Of a stretch of 64,000 nucleotides of DNA, positions 55,506 through 63,980 are shown in pieces. Positions within the stretch are counted from its first letter, which is position 1; each line of letters begins with the position of its first letter. The position numbers were made by a program, and so were the translations under genes. Where the stretch lies: contig NZ_BAABHF010000065.1 in assembly GCF_039541955.1 (NCBI RefSeq), positions 69,381-133,380 on the forward strand, in the 5' to 3' direction. This stretch comes from Actinoallomurus oryzae. Its GTDB lineage: Bacteria > Actinomycetota > Actinomycetes > Streptosporangiales > Streptosporangiaceae. The notes under the pieces are model-generated. The model was given only the letters and a program-made list of their open reading frames with translations. It was not told the origin of the DNA and ran no database searches.

Positions 55506-56819
55506 ATGCGCAGGACCCGGATCACCGCTGCGATAGCAGCCATCACCGTCGCCTCCGCCGCCCTGACCGCCTGCGGTGGCGGCACCGCCACCGGAAACGG
55601 TGGTAACAAGAATCCCAAGACGCTCACCTACTGGGCGAGCAACCAGGGCAAGAACCTCGACGACGACAAGCAGAAGCTCACCCCCGAGCTGCAGAAGTTC
55701 GAGAAGCAGACCGGGATCCACGTCAAGCTCGAGGTGATCGGCTGGCCGGATCTGCTCAACCGCATCCTGACCGCCACCTCCTCAGGCCAGGGCCCCGACG
55801 TCCTCAACATCGGCAACACCTGGTCCGCGTCGCTGCAGGCCACGGGCGCACTGCTGCCCTTCGACGACGGGACGTTCAACGCCATCGGGGGCAAGCAGCG
55901 GTTCGTGCCCTCCGCGCTCGGCTCGACCGGCGTCGCCGGCAAGCCTCCGGCCGCCGTACCCCTCTACTCCCTCGCCTACGGCCTCTACTACAACAAGAAG
56001 CTCTTCAAGGACGCCGGCATCGCGAACCCGCCGGCCACGTGGTCCGAGCTGGTCTCCGACGGCAAGAAGCTGACCCACGGCGGGAAGTACGGCCTGGCCG
56101 TCGAGGGCGCGAACAACGCCGAGAACATCCACCACGCCTACATCTTCGCCAAGCAGCACGGCGGTGACTTCTTCGACGCCTCGGGCAACCCGACCTTCAC
56201 CTCTCCCGGTGCGGTCGCGGGCGTCAAGCAGTACATCGACTTCATGGCCGCCGACAAGATCACCGCGGCGGGCGACGCCGAGTACGCCCAGAACCAGTCG
56301 CTGCAGGACTTCGCCACCGGCAAGGCCGCGATGCTGCTCTGGCAGGCCGCCGGCGTCCAGCTCGCGCAGCGCGGCATGAAGGCCGCCGACTGGGGCGTGG
56401 CCCCGGTGCCCGTGCAGTCCGGCGCCCCCGGCCAGGGCACCCAGGTCGACACGATGGTCGCCGGCATCAACCTCGCCGTCTTCAAGAACACCCAGAACCG
56501 CGACGGCGCGCTGAAGTTCGTCAAGTTCATGACGAGCGATGAGGAGCAGAAGATCCTCAACGGCAAGTACGGCTCGATCCCGCCGGTGACCTCCGCCCAG
56601 TCGGACCCGCAGTTCGCCAACCCCGAGCAGACCGTCCTGCGTCAGGGCCTCGCCAAGAGCGCCGTGGCCCTTCCCCAGGTGGCGAAGGAGTCGCAGTTCG
56701 AGGACCTGGTCGGCCCCGCGCTGAAGGACCTGTTCGCCGACGCCGCGGCCGGCCGCCCGGTCACCGAAGACTCGGTCCGCAAGCGCCTGGAGAAGGCCCA
56801 GCAGCAGATGGCGGGCTGA
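55506..56819 (+). CDS. Sugar ABC transporter substrate-binding lipoprotein
   Basis: 437 residues. Signal peptide with lipobox (AAITVASAALTACGGG), so membrane-anchored outside. KTLTYWASNQGKNLDDDKQK, LEVIGWPDLLNRILTATSSG, GPDVLNIGNTWSASLQ, LYSLAYGLYYNKKLFKDAGI and ATWSELVSDGKKL fit the cluster-B (CUT1) sugar-binding family. GGAGAGGG before ATG. With the two permeases and GH1 enzyme it probably imports a beta-linked oligosaccharide such as cellobiose. The ATPase is missing and likely a shared MsiK. Confidence 0.95.
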   Translation: MRRTRITAAIAAITVASAALTACGGGTATGNGGNKNPKTLTYWASNQGKNLDDDKQKLTPELQKFEKQTGIHVKLEVIGWPDLLNRILTATSSGQGPDVLNIGNTWSASLQATGALLPFDDGTFNAIGGKQRFVPSALGSTGVAGKPPAAVPLYSLAYGLYYNKKLFKDAGIANPPATWSELVSDGKKLTHGGKYGLAVEGANNAENIHHAYIFAKQHGGDFFDASGNPTFTSPGAVAGVKQYIDFMAADKITAAGDAEYAQNQSLQDFATGKAAMLLWQAAGVQLAQRGMKAADWGVAPVPVQSGAPGQGTQVDTMVAGINLAVFKNTQNRDGALKFVKFMTSDEEQKILNGKYGSIPPVTSAQSDPQFANPEQTVLRQGLAKSAVALPQVAKESQFEDLVGPALKDLFADAAAGRPVTEDSVRKRLEKAQQQMAG

Positions 56820-56827
56820 GGTCGTCC

Positions 56828-57823
56828 ATGGCCGCAACCACGAGCGCGACCGCGCCGGGCCGGAGTGACAGCTCCGGCCCGGCGCGGGGGCGCGAGAAAC
56901 CCCGGCGGAGCTACTCGATCGGGCGGAGCGCCGTTCCGTACCTGCTCGTCCTGCCCGCCATCGTGATGGAGCTGCTGATCCATCTCGTGCCGATGGTCGT
57001 CGGCGTCGTGATGAGCTTCAAGGAGCTCACCCAGTTCTACATCCGTAACTGGGGCGCGGCGCCCGGGGCGGGCTTGAACAACTATCGCCTCGTCGTCGAC
57101 TTCAACGGCGCGGTCGGCAGTGCCCTGCTGCACTCCTTCCTCATCACCTGCGCGTTCGCCGTGCTCGCCGTCGGGTTCTCCTGGCTGCTCGGGATCACGG
57201 GGGCGATCCTGATGCAGGACACCTTCCGCGGGCGGGGCTTCCTCCGCGCGCTGTTCATGACGCCGTACGCGCTGCCGGTCTACGCCTCGGTCATCATCTG
57301 GGCGTTCATGCTCCAGCACGACAACGGCCTGGTGAACCACGTGCTGCACGACCAGCTGCACCTGACCGCCAAGCCGGCGTTCTGGCTGATCGGCGACAAC
57401 AGCTTCATCTCGGTGGTCGTCGTCTCGGTCTGGCGCAACTGGCCGTTCGCGCTGCTGGTGATCATGGCCGCCCTGCAGAACATCCCCGACGAGCTGTACG
57501 AGGCGTCCGCGATCGACGGCGCCGGCGTCTGGCAGCAGATCCGGCGGATCACCATGCCGTCCCTGCGCCCGATCAACCGCGTGCTCGTCCTGGTGCTGTT
57601 CCTGTGGACGTTCAACGACTTCAACGTGCCGTACGTGCTGTTCGGCCAGTCGGCGCCGCCGGCGGGCGACCTGATCTCGGTGCACATCTACCAGGCGTCG
57701 TTCCACACCTGGAACTTCGGCTCCGGCTCGGCCATGTCCGTGCTGATGCTGCTCTTCCTGCTCCTGGTGACCGCGGCGTACCTGACCGTCACCTCCCTGA
57801 GCAACCGGAGGAGCAATGCCTAG
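56828..57823 (+). CDS. Sugar ABC transporter permease (MalF type)
   Basis: 331 residues, six to seven membrane helices (YLLVLPAIVMELLIHLVPMV, SFLITCAFAVLAVGFSWLLG). The EAA loop that contacts the ATPase is YEASAIDGAGVWQQIRRITM at about 220-240. Starts 8 bases after the binding-protein gene and overlaps the second permease by 8. Confidence 0.95.
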   Translation: MAATTSATAPGRSDSSGPARGREKPRRSYSIGRSAVPYLLVLPAIVMELLIHLVPMVVGVVMSFKELTQFYIRNWGAAPGAGLNNYRLVVDFNGAVGSALLHSFLITCAFAVLAVGFSWLLGITGAILMQDTFRGRGFLRALFMTPYALPVYASVIIWAFMLQHDNGLVNHVLHDQLHLTAKPAFWLIGDNSFISVVVVSVWRNWPFALLVIMAALQNIPDELYEASAIDGAGVWQQIRRITMPSLRPINRVLVLVLFLWTFNDFNVPYVLFGQSAPPAGDLISVHIYQASFHTWNFGSGSAMSVLMLLFLLLVTAAYLTVTSLSNRRSNA

Positions 57824-58679
57824 CACGTACCGGTCGCCGACCGCCCGGCCGATGTCGTTCGTGTGGACCCGGCGGATCGTACTCACCCTGATGGCGATCT
57901 TCGCCGCGCTGCCGGTGTACGTCATGATCAGCACGTCGCTGAAGCCGCTGCGGGACGTCACCGAGAAGTTCCGCTGGTTCCCGGGCCACCTCACGCTCCG
58001 GCCGTACGTCGACATCTGGCACACCGTGCCGCTCGCGCACTACTTCGTGAACTCCACGATCGTCTCCGCGGCGGCGACGGGCCTGTCGGTGCTCATCGCG
58101 GTCTTCGCGGCGTACGCGGTGAGCCGCTACCGGTTCAAGGGCAAGCGGATCTTCACGATCACCGTGCTGTCCACCCAGATGTTCCCCGGCATCCTCTTCC
58201 TGCTGCCGCTGTTCCTGATCTTCGTCAACATCGGGAACGCCACCGGCATCGCGCTGTACGGCTCGCGGGCCGGGCTGATCATCACCTACCTGACCTTCTC
58301 CCTGCCGTTCTCCATCTGGATGCTCGCCGGGTACATGGAGTCGATCCCGCGCGGCCTGGACGAGGCCGCGATGGTCGACGGGTGCGGGCCGCTCGGCGCG
58401 CTGTTCCGCGTCGTGATCCCGGCCGCCATCCCCGGCATCGTCGCCGTCGCCGTCTACGCCTTCATGACGGCGTGGAGCGAGGTACTGTTCGCCTCGGTCA
58501 TGACCAACGACACCACCCGCACGCTCGCCGTGGGTCTCCGCGGCTACTCGACCCAGTACGACGTCTACTGGAACCAGGTCATGGCCGCCTCGCTGGTCGT
58601 CAGCGTGCCGGTCGTCGCCGGGTTCCTGCTCCTTCAGCGCTACCTCGTCACCGGCCTCACCGCCGGGGCCGTCAAGTGA
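57816..58679 (+). CDS. Sugar ABC transporter permease (MalG type)
   Basis: 287 residues, six membrane helices (IVLTLMAIFAALPVYVMIST, STQMFPGILFLLPLFLIF). EAA loop DEAAMVDGCGPLGALFRVVI at about 188-207. GGAGGAG before ATG 57816, overlapping the first permease gene. Together with it forms the CUT1 channel. Confidence 0.95.
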   Translation: MPSTYRSPTARPMSFVWTRRIVLTLMAIFAALPVYVMISTSLKPLRDVTEKFRWFPGHLTLRPYVDIWHTVPLAHYFVNSTIVSAAATGLSVLIAVFAAYAVSRYRFKGKRIFTITVLSTQMFPGILFLLPLFLIFVNIGNATGIALYGSRAGLIITYLTFSLPFSIWMLAGYMESIPRGLDEAAMVDGCGPLGALFRVVIPAAIPGIVAVAVYAFMTAWSEVLFASVMTNDTTRTLAVGLRGYSTQYDVYWNQVMAASLVVSVPVVAGFLLLQRYLVTGLTAGAVK

Positions 58680-58699
58680 TCGACACAGAAGGGCAGTCC

Positions 58700-60055
58700 G
58701 TGCACGACCTCACCTCTCTCCCGGCCGACTTCGTCTGGGGCGTGGCCACCGCCGCGTACCAGGTGGAGGGTGCCGTCGCGGAGGACGGCCGATCGCCGTC
58801 CATCTGGGACACGTTCTCCCACACCCCCGGCAAGATCGACGGGAACGACAACGGCGACGTCGCCTGTGACCACTACCACCGCTGGCCCGAGGACATCGAG
58901 ATCATGAAGCGGCTGGGCGTGAACGCCTACCGCTTCTCCATCGCCTGGCCTCGTGTCGTGCCCGACGGCGACGGCGCCGTCAACCCGGCCGGCCTCGCCT
59001 TCTACGACCGGCTCGTCGACGCGCTCCTCGAGGCCGGCATCACGCCCTACCCGACGCTGTACCACTGGGACCTGCCGCAGGTGCTCCAGGACCGCGGCGG
59101 CTGGCCGGCCCGCGACACCGCCGAGCACTTCGCCGCGTACACCGCGCACGTCGCCTCCGCACTCGGCGACCGGGTGACCTCGTGGACGACGCTGAACGAG
59201 CCGCTCTGCTCGGCATGGATCGGCCATCTCGAGGGCACGATGGCGCCCGGCCTGGCGGACATCAGGGTCGCGGTGCCCGCCTCGTACCACCTGCTCCTGG
59301 GCCACGGCCTGGCCACGCAGGCGATCCGCGCGGCCGTGCCGCACGCGGAGGTCGGCATCGTGAACAACCTGGGGTACGCCGAGCCGGCCAGTGACTCCCC
59401 CGCCGACGTCGCGGCGGCACGCCGCGCCGACGGACACTCGGTCCGGTGGTGGCTCGACCCGGTACACGGCCGCGGCTTCCCGGCGGACATGATCGAGGTC
59501 TACGGCGTCGACCTGCCCGAACGCCCCGGCGACCTGGAGACCATCGCCGCGCCGCTCGACTGGCTCGGGCTGAACTACTACTTCCCCACCACCATCGCCG
59601 ACGACCCGTCCGGACCACCGCCGTACACGCGCGAGGTCCACCGGCCGGACGTCCGCCGTACCGCGATGGACTGGGAGATCCGCGACGAGGGCCTGGAGCG
59701 GCTGCTCATGCGGCTGACCGAGGACTACGGCGCGTCGCGGATCCACGTGACGGAGAACGGCTCGGCCTGGCCCGACGTGGTCGGCCCCGACGGGCAGGTC
59801 GACGACCCTGAGCGGATCCGGTACCTGGAGGAACACCTGGCCGCCTGCATCCGCGCGGTACGCCGCGGCGCACCGGTGGCCGGGTACTTCGTCTGGTCGC
59901 TACTGGACAACTTCGAGTGGGCGTACGGGTACGACAAGCGCTTCGGGCTCGTGTACGTCGACTACGAGACGCAGCAGCGGATCATCAAGGGCAGCGGTCA
60001 CCGGTACGGCGATCTCATCCGCACCCACCGCCGCGACGGCGAACGCGCCGCCTGA
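58700..60055 (+). CDS. Beta-glucosidase, GH1
   Basis: 451 residues. GTG 58700 (GAAGGG 7 bases upstream) is chosen over GTG 58676, which overlaps the permease stop. FVWGVATAAYQVEGAVAEDG, substrate loop CDHYHRWPEDIEIMKRLGVN, acid/base Glu in SWTTLNEPLCSAWIGH, nucleophile Glu in IHVTENGSAWPD, and YFVWSLLDNFEWAYGYDKRF. No signal peptide: it hydrolyses imported beta-glucosides in the cytoplasm. Last gene of the ROK-controlled operon. Confidence 0.95.
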   Translation: MHDLTSLPADFVWGVATAAYQVEGAVAEDGRSPSIWDTFSHTPGKIDGNDNGDVACDHYHRWPEDIEIMKRLGVNAYRFSIAWPRVVPDGDGAVNPAGLAFYDRLVDALLEAGITPYPTLYHWDLPQVLQDRGGWPARDTAEHFAAYTAHVASALGDRVTSWTTLNEPLCSAWIGHLEGTMAPGLADIRVAVPASYHLLLGHGLATQAIRAAVPHAEVGIVNNLGYAEPASDSPADVAAARRADGHSVRWWLDPVHGRGFPADMIEVYGVDLPERPGDLETIAAPLDWLGLNYYFPTTIADDPSGPPPYTREVHRPDVRRTAMDWEIRDEGLERLLMRLTEDYGASRIHVTENGSAWPDVVGPDGQVDDPERIRYLEEHLAACIRAVRRGAPVAGYFVWSLLDNFEWAYGYDKRFGLVYVDYETQQRIIKGSGHRYGDLIRTHRRDGERAA

Positions 60056-60169
60056 CGCGCTCCCAAGGCCACCGTCCCTCCGGGCCCGTTCCGGGGCGGC
60101 GTTCCACCTGGAGCGCCGTCCTGCCCGGAGCGGCAAGGGCCCCGTCTCCTTCGGGCTGTCGACCGTGCC

Positions 60170-60189
60170 AGCCGCCCACCTGGGCGGCT
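60170..60189. promoter_or_regulatory. Perfect inverted repeat before hypothetical gene
   Basis: AGCCGCCC (60170-60177) and GGGCGGCT (60182-60189) with loop ACCT, an 8-bp stem. It lies 115 bases after the GH1 gene and 11 bases before the ATG of the next gene, so it could be a terminator or a translation/operator site. Confidence 0.5.
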
Positions 60190-60200
60190 ACCTTGAGCGC

Positions 60201-60575
60201 ATGGAGGAGAACCGAGCACGACGGGTCGTGGACGCGCTGCGCGATCGGGGCATCAACGCCCATCTGCTGCGAGCCGGCGTCGGTCAGTACGGCGTACGCG
60301 TGTCGCTGCCCGGCGGCCGCGAGGCCGAGTGGGACACCGACGGCACCGCCGGCCTGGAGGCCCAGGTCATGCGCAACGGGATGCTCGTCGGCTTCGTACC
60401 GAAGATCGAGGGTTCGGCGGACTTCACCGAGGAGCAGGTCGTCGACGCCATCGCCCGCACCGACTACGACCAGCCGGTGGCACGGCAGCGCGACGTCACG
60501 CCCCCACCGGCCAAGCCGCTGCCGCGTGAGGGCGGCGTGTTCCGACGCTTCCTCGACGGTTTCCGCTACCGGTGA
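60201..60575 (+). CDS. Hypothetical protein
   Basis: 124 residues, family not recognised. VVDALRDRGINAHLLRAGVG, QYGVRVSLPGGREAEWDTDG, LEAQVMRNGMLVGFVPKIEG, FTEEQVVDAIARTDYDQPVA, then a Pro/Lys-rich tail (PPPAKPLPREGG) ending FRRFLDGFRYR. The TACCTT string 11 bases before ATG might be a -10 box and the message leaderless. It looks soluble. Confidence 0.6.
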   Translation: MEENRARRVVDALRDRGINAHLLRAGVGQYGVRVSLPGGREAEWDTDGTAGLEAQVMRNGMLVGFVPKIEGSADFTEEQVVDAIARTDYDQPVARQRDVTPPPAKPLPREGGVFRRFLDGFRYR

Positions 60576-60626
60576 CCGGTTCCGGACCGCTGAGGGCGGC
60601 TCGTCATGCGCGTGGCGTTGCCCCGC

Positions 60627-61253
60627 TCAGTTGTCGGCGTACGGGCCGGGGCCTTCGGCCTTGATCACGTATGTCTTGACGACCTTGTCGTGCAGGGCCT
60701 GCTTGCGGGGATCCCACAGGATCCACAGGTCGTCGAGTAGCCCGCCGAGCCCGCACGTCACGTAGGTGATGAGGTAGGTGAACAGCACGCGCCACGCGGC
60801 CTTGCCATAGCCGATCGGGCCGCCGTCCTGTGCCCGGACGAGCCGGATGCCCAGGGCGCGCTTGCCGAGCGTCTGTCCCCACTTGCCGTGCTGCCAGGTG
60901 AAATAGATGATCGCGATGACCACGGTGATGCCGTCCGCGGCCAGCCGGGGGCCGAGGTGCTTGTTGTCGTACATCGCGCCGACGCCGACGATCGGTGCCG
61001 CGATGATCCAGCCGATGACGGTGTAGACGATCCCGTCGATGATCCCCGCGAACAGGCGGGACCAGCGGCCGGCGAGCTCCCCGGCGATTCCGGGCGGGGG
61101 TGCTTGGCCGTACGGCTCGGAGATCGGCGGAGCGGCGGGGTACGGTTCGGCGGGCGGGGGTGCCGCGGAGGTCGCCTCTGGGGCTGGATCGTGTGGCGGA
61201 GCGGCACCTTCGGCGCCTGCTCGTTCCTCGGGGTGATCAGGCGATTGCGTCAT
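60627..61253 (-). CDS. RDD family membrane protein
   Basis: 208 residues. A 60-residue Pro/Ala/Glu-rich cytoplasmic lead (PEATSAAPPPAEPYPAAPPI), then the RDD core with RLFAGIIDGIVYTVIGWIIA, the GQTLGKRALGIRLVRA loop and WDPRKQALHDKVVKTYVI. Three membrane helices. Members are proposed ion exchangers or accessory membrane proteins. Divergent from the methyltransferase gene. Confidence 0.92.
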   Translation of the reverse strand: MTQSPDHPEERAGAEGAAPPHDPAPEATSAAPPPAEPYPAAPPISEPYGQAPPPGIAGELAGRWSRLFAGIIDGIVYTVIGWIIAAPIVGVGAMYDNKHLGPRLAADGITVVIAIIYFTWQHGKWGQTLGKRALGIRLVRAQDGGPIGYGKAAWRVLFTYLITYVTCGLGGLLDDLWILWDPRKQALHDKVVKTYVIKAEGPGPYADN

Positions 61254-61261
61254 GTCAGAAC

Positions 61262-61273
61262 GATAGGCCTATC
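61262..61273. promoter_or_regulatory. 12-bp palindrome upstream of RDD gene
   Basis: GATAGGCCTATC is a perfect dyad 9 bases before the RDD gene start on the minus strand, inside an AT-rich divergent region (61254-61361). It may be a repressor site. Confidence 0.45.
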
Positions 61274-61361
61274 TTTACTGAAATGCTGAAATCGTTGTTA
61301 AACCGTTTTGAAATACGCCTCCGGTCCAGGCCACCGATCGCGCCGGAGTAACGTGCGGCGC

Positions 61362-61925
61362 GTGAATTCACCCGACCGGCTTCGATGGAACGCCAAGTAC
61401 GCCGCGCGGACGACGCCGTCGTTTTCCGTCCATCCCCTGGCCGCTCGCGCGCTGGCGCCGCCGCTGCCGGACGGCCCGGTACTGGATCTGGCGTGTGGGC
61501 TCTCGGGCGACCCGCTGTCGGCGGCCGAGGCCGGGCGCGCGGTGACCGCGGTGGACGTCTCCGACGTGGCCCTGGAGCGTCTCGACGCGGAAGTACGCCG
61601 TCGGGGACTCGAGGATCGGATCACACTTATCCACGCCGACCTGCTCGAATGGCGTCCACCCCGGTCGTCGTACGCGGCGGTGCGCTGCTTCGGCTACTGG
61701 GACCGCGAACTCTTCGGCCCGGCCGCCGCCGCGGTGCTTCCGGGCGGTGCGCTCGCGTGGGAGGCGTTCACCGAGGAGGCCCGGCGGCACCGCCCGCTGC
61801 CCGCCGCGTGGTGCCTGGCCCCGGGCGAGCCGGCCTCCCTGCTGCCGGAGGACTTCACCGTGCTCGACGTCACCGATGAACGGGAAAAACGCCGAATCCT
61901 GGCGCGCCGCGACCCACCGCTCTGA
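61362..61925 (+). CDS. Class I SAM-dependent methyltransferase
   Basis: 187 residues. GTG 61362. NSPDRLRWNAKYAARTTPSF, motif I GPVLDLACGLSGDPLSAAEA, DVSDVALERLDAEV, and motif II-like LIHADLLEWRPP with YAAVRCFGYWDRELFG. A TehB/UbiE-like small methyltransferase; substrate unknown. TAACGT about 8 bases before the start suggests a leaderless message. Confidence 0.85.
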   Translation: MNSPDRLRWNAKYAARTTPSFSVHPLAARALAPPLPDGPVLDLACGLSGDPLSAAEAGRAVTAVDVSDVALERLDAEVRRRGLEDRITLIHADLLEWRPPRSSYAAVRCFGYWDRELFGPAAAAVLPGGALAWEAFTEEARRHRPLPAAWCLAPGEPASLLPEDFTVLDVTDEREKRRILARRDPPL

Positions 61926-62032
61926 AAGATCTCTCCCCGCCCGCGACCCGGCCGCACCAGAGTGAGAAACCCCGCGGCCTTTCCCGCCGCGACAGATGTT
62001 CCCTCGTGGGAATGTCGGCGGGGGCTGGTGAA

Positions 62033-62479
62033 ATGGGAAGCGTGACAGAACACGACGAAAGGCAAGGACTGTTCTGGGACGTTCTCGCGGGGCGGGTGGC
62101 TCCTCCACCCGCGGCCGAGACACTCGGCTGGCAACTCGTCGCGGTGGACCCGGAACACGGCACGATCGAGGTGGCCTTCGAGGCGAGCGAACGGTTCGTC
62201 AACCCGGCGGGCGTGATCCAGGGCGGCTTCCTCGCCGCGATGCTGGACGACACGCTGGGCCCGGCCCTGGTCGCGACCCTGCCGGAGGGCCGGTTCGCGC
62301 CAACCCTCGACCTGCACGTCCAGTTCCTGCGCCCGGCCCGCCCCGGTCCCCTGACCGGCCACGGCCGCGTCGTCCACCGGGGCAGAGAGGTGTGCTTCCT
62401 GTCCGGCGAACTCACCGCCCCCGACGGCAAGACGGTCGCCGTCGCCACCGCCACCGCCCGCATCCAGACCCTCCCCTGA
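62033..62479 (+). CDS. PaaI-type hotdog thioesterase
   Basis: 148 residues. GWQLVAVDPEHGTIEVAFEA, the hotdog motif RFVNPAGVIQGGFLAAMLDD, TLGPALVATLPEGRFAPTLD and HVQFLRPARPGPLTGHGRVV. Hydrolyses small acyl-CoA thioesters. ATG 62033 is chosen; GTG 62042 is an alternative start. Confidence 0.88.
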   Translation: MGSVTEHDERQGLFWDVLAGRVAPPPAAETLGWQLVAVDPEHGTIEVAFEASERFVNPAGVIQGGFLAAMLDDTLGPALVATLPEGRFAPTLDLHVQFLRPARPGPLTGHGRVVHRGREVCFLSGELTAPDGKTVAVATATARIQTLP

Positions 62480-63057
62480 CCGACGACCCGCGTTGACGTC
62501 TTCGTCCAGTGGCGCCTGTACTGCCTCCGCCTGACGCCCATCCTGGTGATCGAAACCGTCTACCGCGGGCACACCGACACCGGACGCAAGTCGCCACCTG
62601 CGGCGTCGTAGATCGTGCGCGCGGCCCGTCGCACGAGCCGGAGCGCATCGCCATGATCTTCTCCTCGCGGGCCGGCAGTACGCCCGAAGCGGGCCAGGGC
62701 CTTTGATCGCGACTTCGGTATCGCTGCTGGTCCTCCGCGACGTCTCCTCACGACGCCGGCGGTGTATTTGGATGCGCGGATCGGCAGCGATGTGCCGTTC
62801 GCCCTGCTCGGTGGTCCGGCCGTGGGGCTGAGCCGGGGCGGCGCTTCGGCAGCGGAGCGGTAGACCTTTCCGCGTGAGCGGCATCGACGGGCTGGTGCCG
62901 ACGGCGATCGATGCGGCGGTAGCACTCCGGCGGGCCATCCAGTACGGCTTCGCCGACTCGACCCGTACGATCCGACTGCCCGCGGTGTCCAGCCGCCACG
63001 TCGTGCTGTTGCGGCAGGAGTCGACGACGATGCCACGCCTTCGCCGGACAGGCAGAA
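62480..63057. other. Decayed non-coding stretch with one IspE-like relic
   Basis: From the thioesterase stop to the repeat array no gene of normal composition is seen; the frames present lack ribosome sites and are interrupted. The only recognisable piece is at 62756-62863. A possible 88-codon frame from GTG 62874 (SGIDGLVPTAIDAAVALRRA) runs into the repeat array and has no known counterpart. Confidence 0.5.
62756..62863 (+). pseudogene. Short IspE-like (GHMP kinase) remnant
   Basis: The frame reads AVYLDARIGSDVPFALLGGP and AVGLSRGGASAAER before TAG. The stretch I-G-S-D-V-P-F-A-L-x-G-G-x-A-V-G resembles the G-S-D-V-P-F loop of 4-diphosphocytidyl-methylerythritol kinase, but nothing upstream or downstream continues it. 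A chance match cannot be excluded. Confidence 0.3.
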
Positions 63058-63273
63058 AGTCTCGCATCGGCCGATCAGGGAAGTCTCGCATCGGCCGGTC
63101 AGCGGGAGTCCCGGTCGTTAGCGAGAGTCCCGGTCGTTGACGAAAGTCCCGGTCGTTAGCGGGAGCCCCGTCGTAGCGAGAGTCCCGATCGTTACCGGGA
63201 GCCCCGATCGTTAGCGGGAGCCCCGATCGTTAGCGAGAGTCTCGATCGTTAGCGGGAGTCTCGGTCGTTAGTG
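63058..63273. repeat. Degenerate 19-bp tandem repeat array, about 12 copies
   Basis: Two longer units containing AGTCTCGCATCGGCCG (from 63058) lead into units of CGATCGTTAGCGGGAGTCC type: 63112, 63131, 63150, 63169 (17 bp), 63186, 63205, 63224, 63243 and 63262. Most are exactly 19 bp with a few substitutions. No spacers. The array overlaps the 3' end of the NarL-type regulator gene, supplying its last residues (NDRDSR). Confidence 0.9.
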
Positions 63274-63917
63274 GGTTCGGCGAGCCGGTTTTCCCATGCC
63301 CAGGCGGCGACTTCCACTCGGTTGCGCAGGCCCAGCTTCGTCTGGACGCTGGCCACGTGACCCTTGACGGTGCTCATGGAGATGAAGAGTTCGGTGGCGA
63401 TCTCCTGGTTGGTACGCCCCCGGGCGATGGCCCGGACGACCTCGGTCTCTCGCTCGGAGAGCCGGGCCGCGGCATCGGTGACGGCCGGCGTCTTGGTGGG
63501 GGCGAGGTGCTTGAGGAGCCGTACGGTGATCGATGGGGAGATCAGGGCATCTCCGGTGCCCGCGGCCCGGACGGCTTCGACCAGCAGCGCGGGGCCGGCA
63601 TCCTTGAGGATGAACCCGATGGCTCCCGCCCGCAGCGCCCCGTACACGTATTCGTCCAGGTCAAAAGTCGTCACGATGACCACCCGGAGCGGGTCGGCGA
63701 CGTCGGAGCCGGCGAGGGCACGAGTGACCTCGATACCGTCGAGGCGGGGCATCCGAATATCGATGAGGCACACGTCGGGACGCAACCGCCGAGCCAGGGC
63801 GATGGCCTCGGCACCGTCCGCCGCCTCCGCCACCACGGTGATATCGGGCTGGTCTTCCAGGATGAGACGCAGCCCGTTACGAACCATCGCCTGATCATCG
63901 GCAATCAGAACACGCAC
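63249..63917 (-). CDS. NarL/LuxR-family response regulator
   Basis: 222 residues. GTG 63917 with GGGAGGG 7 bases upstream is chosen; GTG 63923 is only 1 base from that site. Receiver: VRVLIADDQAMVRNGLRLIL, Asp in DVCLIDIRMPRLDGIEVTRA, VVIVTTFDLDEYVYGAL, Lys in AIGFILKDAGP. LuxR HTH: LSERETEVVRAIARGRTNQE, STVKGHVASVQTKLGLRNRV. The stop lies inside the 19-bp array. Its upstream partner is probably the sensor kinase ending at 63958. Confidence 0.94.
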   Translation of the reverse strand: MRVLIADDQAMVRNGLRLILEDQPDITVVAEAADGAEAIALARRLRPDVCLIDIRMPRLDGIEVTRALAGSDVADPLRVVIVTTFDLDEYVYGALRAGAIGFILKDAGPALLVEAVRAAGTGDALISPSITVRLLKHLAPTKTPAVTDAAARLSERETEVVRAIARGRTNQEIATELFISMSTVKGHVASVQTKLGLRNRVEVAAWAWENRLAEPTNDRDSR

Positions 63918-63980
63918 GCTCACACCCTCCCGAAAACGGCGATCAGAACACGCACCCTCACGCCCTCCCAAAAACCGGCA
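63904..63980. repeat. 38-bp tandem duplication of the kinase/regulator junction
   Basis: ATCAGAACACGCACGCTCAC at 63904 recurs as ATCAGAACACGCACCCTCAC at 63942, and the following bases match (CCTCCC, AAAACCGGC-like) with few differences. Each copy holds a ribosome site and start codons of the regulator gene plus the end of the upstream kinase frame. Confidence 0.85.
63920..63961 (-). CDS. 13-residue chimeric ORF from junction duplication
   Basis: GTG 63961 opens VRVRVLIAVFGRV, beginning like the regulator (VRVLIA) and ending like the kinase tail (VFGR). The TGA at 63920-63922 overlaps the regulator GTG 63923 (GTGA). It is probably a duplication by-product that couples translation. Confidence 0.4.
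   Translation of the reverse strand: MRVRVLIAVFGRV

Noticed and set aside
54120..60055. Missing ABC transporter ATPase as evidence of a broken operon
   Set aside because: CUT1 sugar operons of actinomycetes normally lack the ATPase and use a shared one encoded elsewhere.
62509..62706. Possible small gene or transposase fragment after the thioesterase
   Set aside because: No ribosome site, no start of quality, and no transposase motif (DDE or resolvase) could be recognised.
63058..63273. Possible CRISPR array
   Set aside because: Units are contiguous, about 19 bp, degenerate and without spacers, and no cas gene is present.
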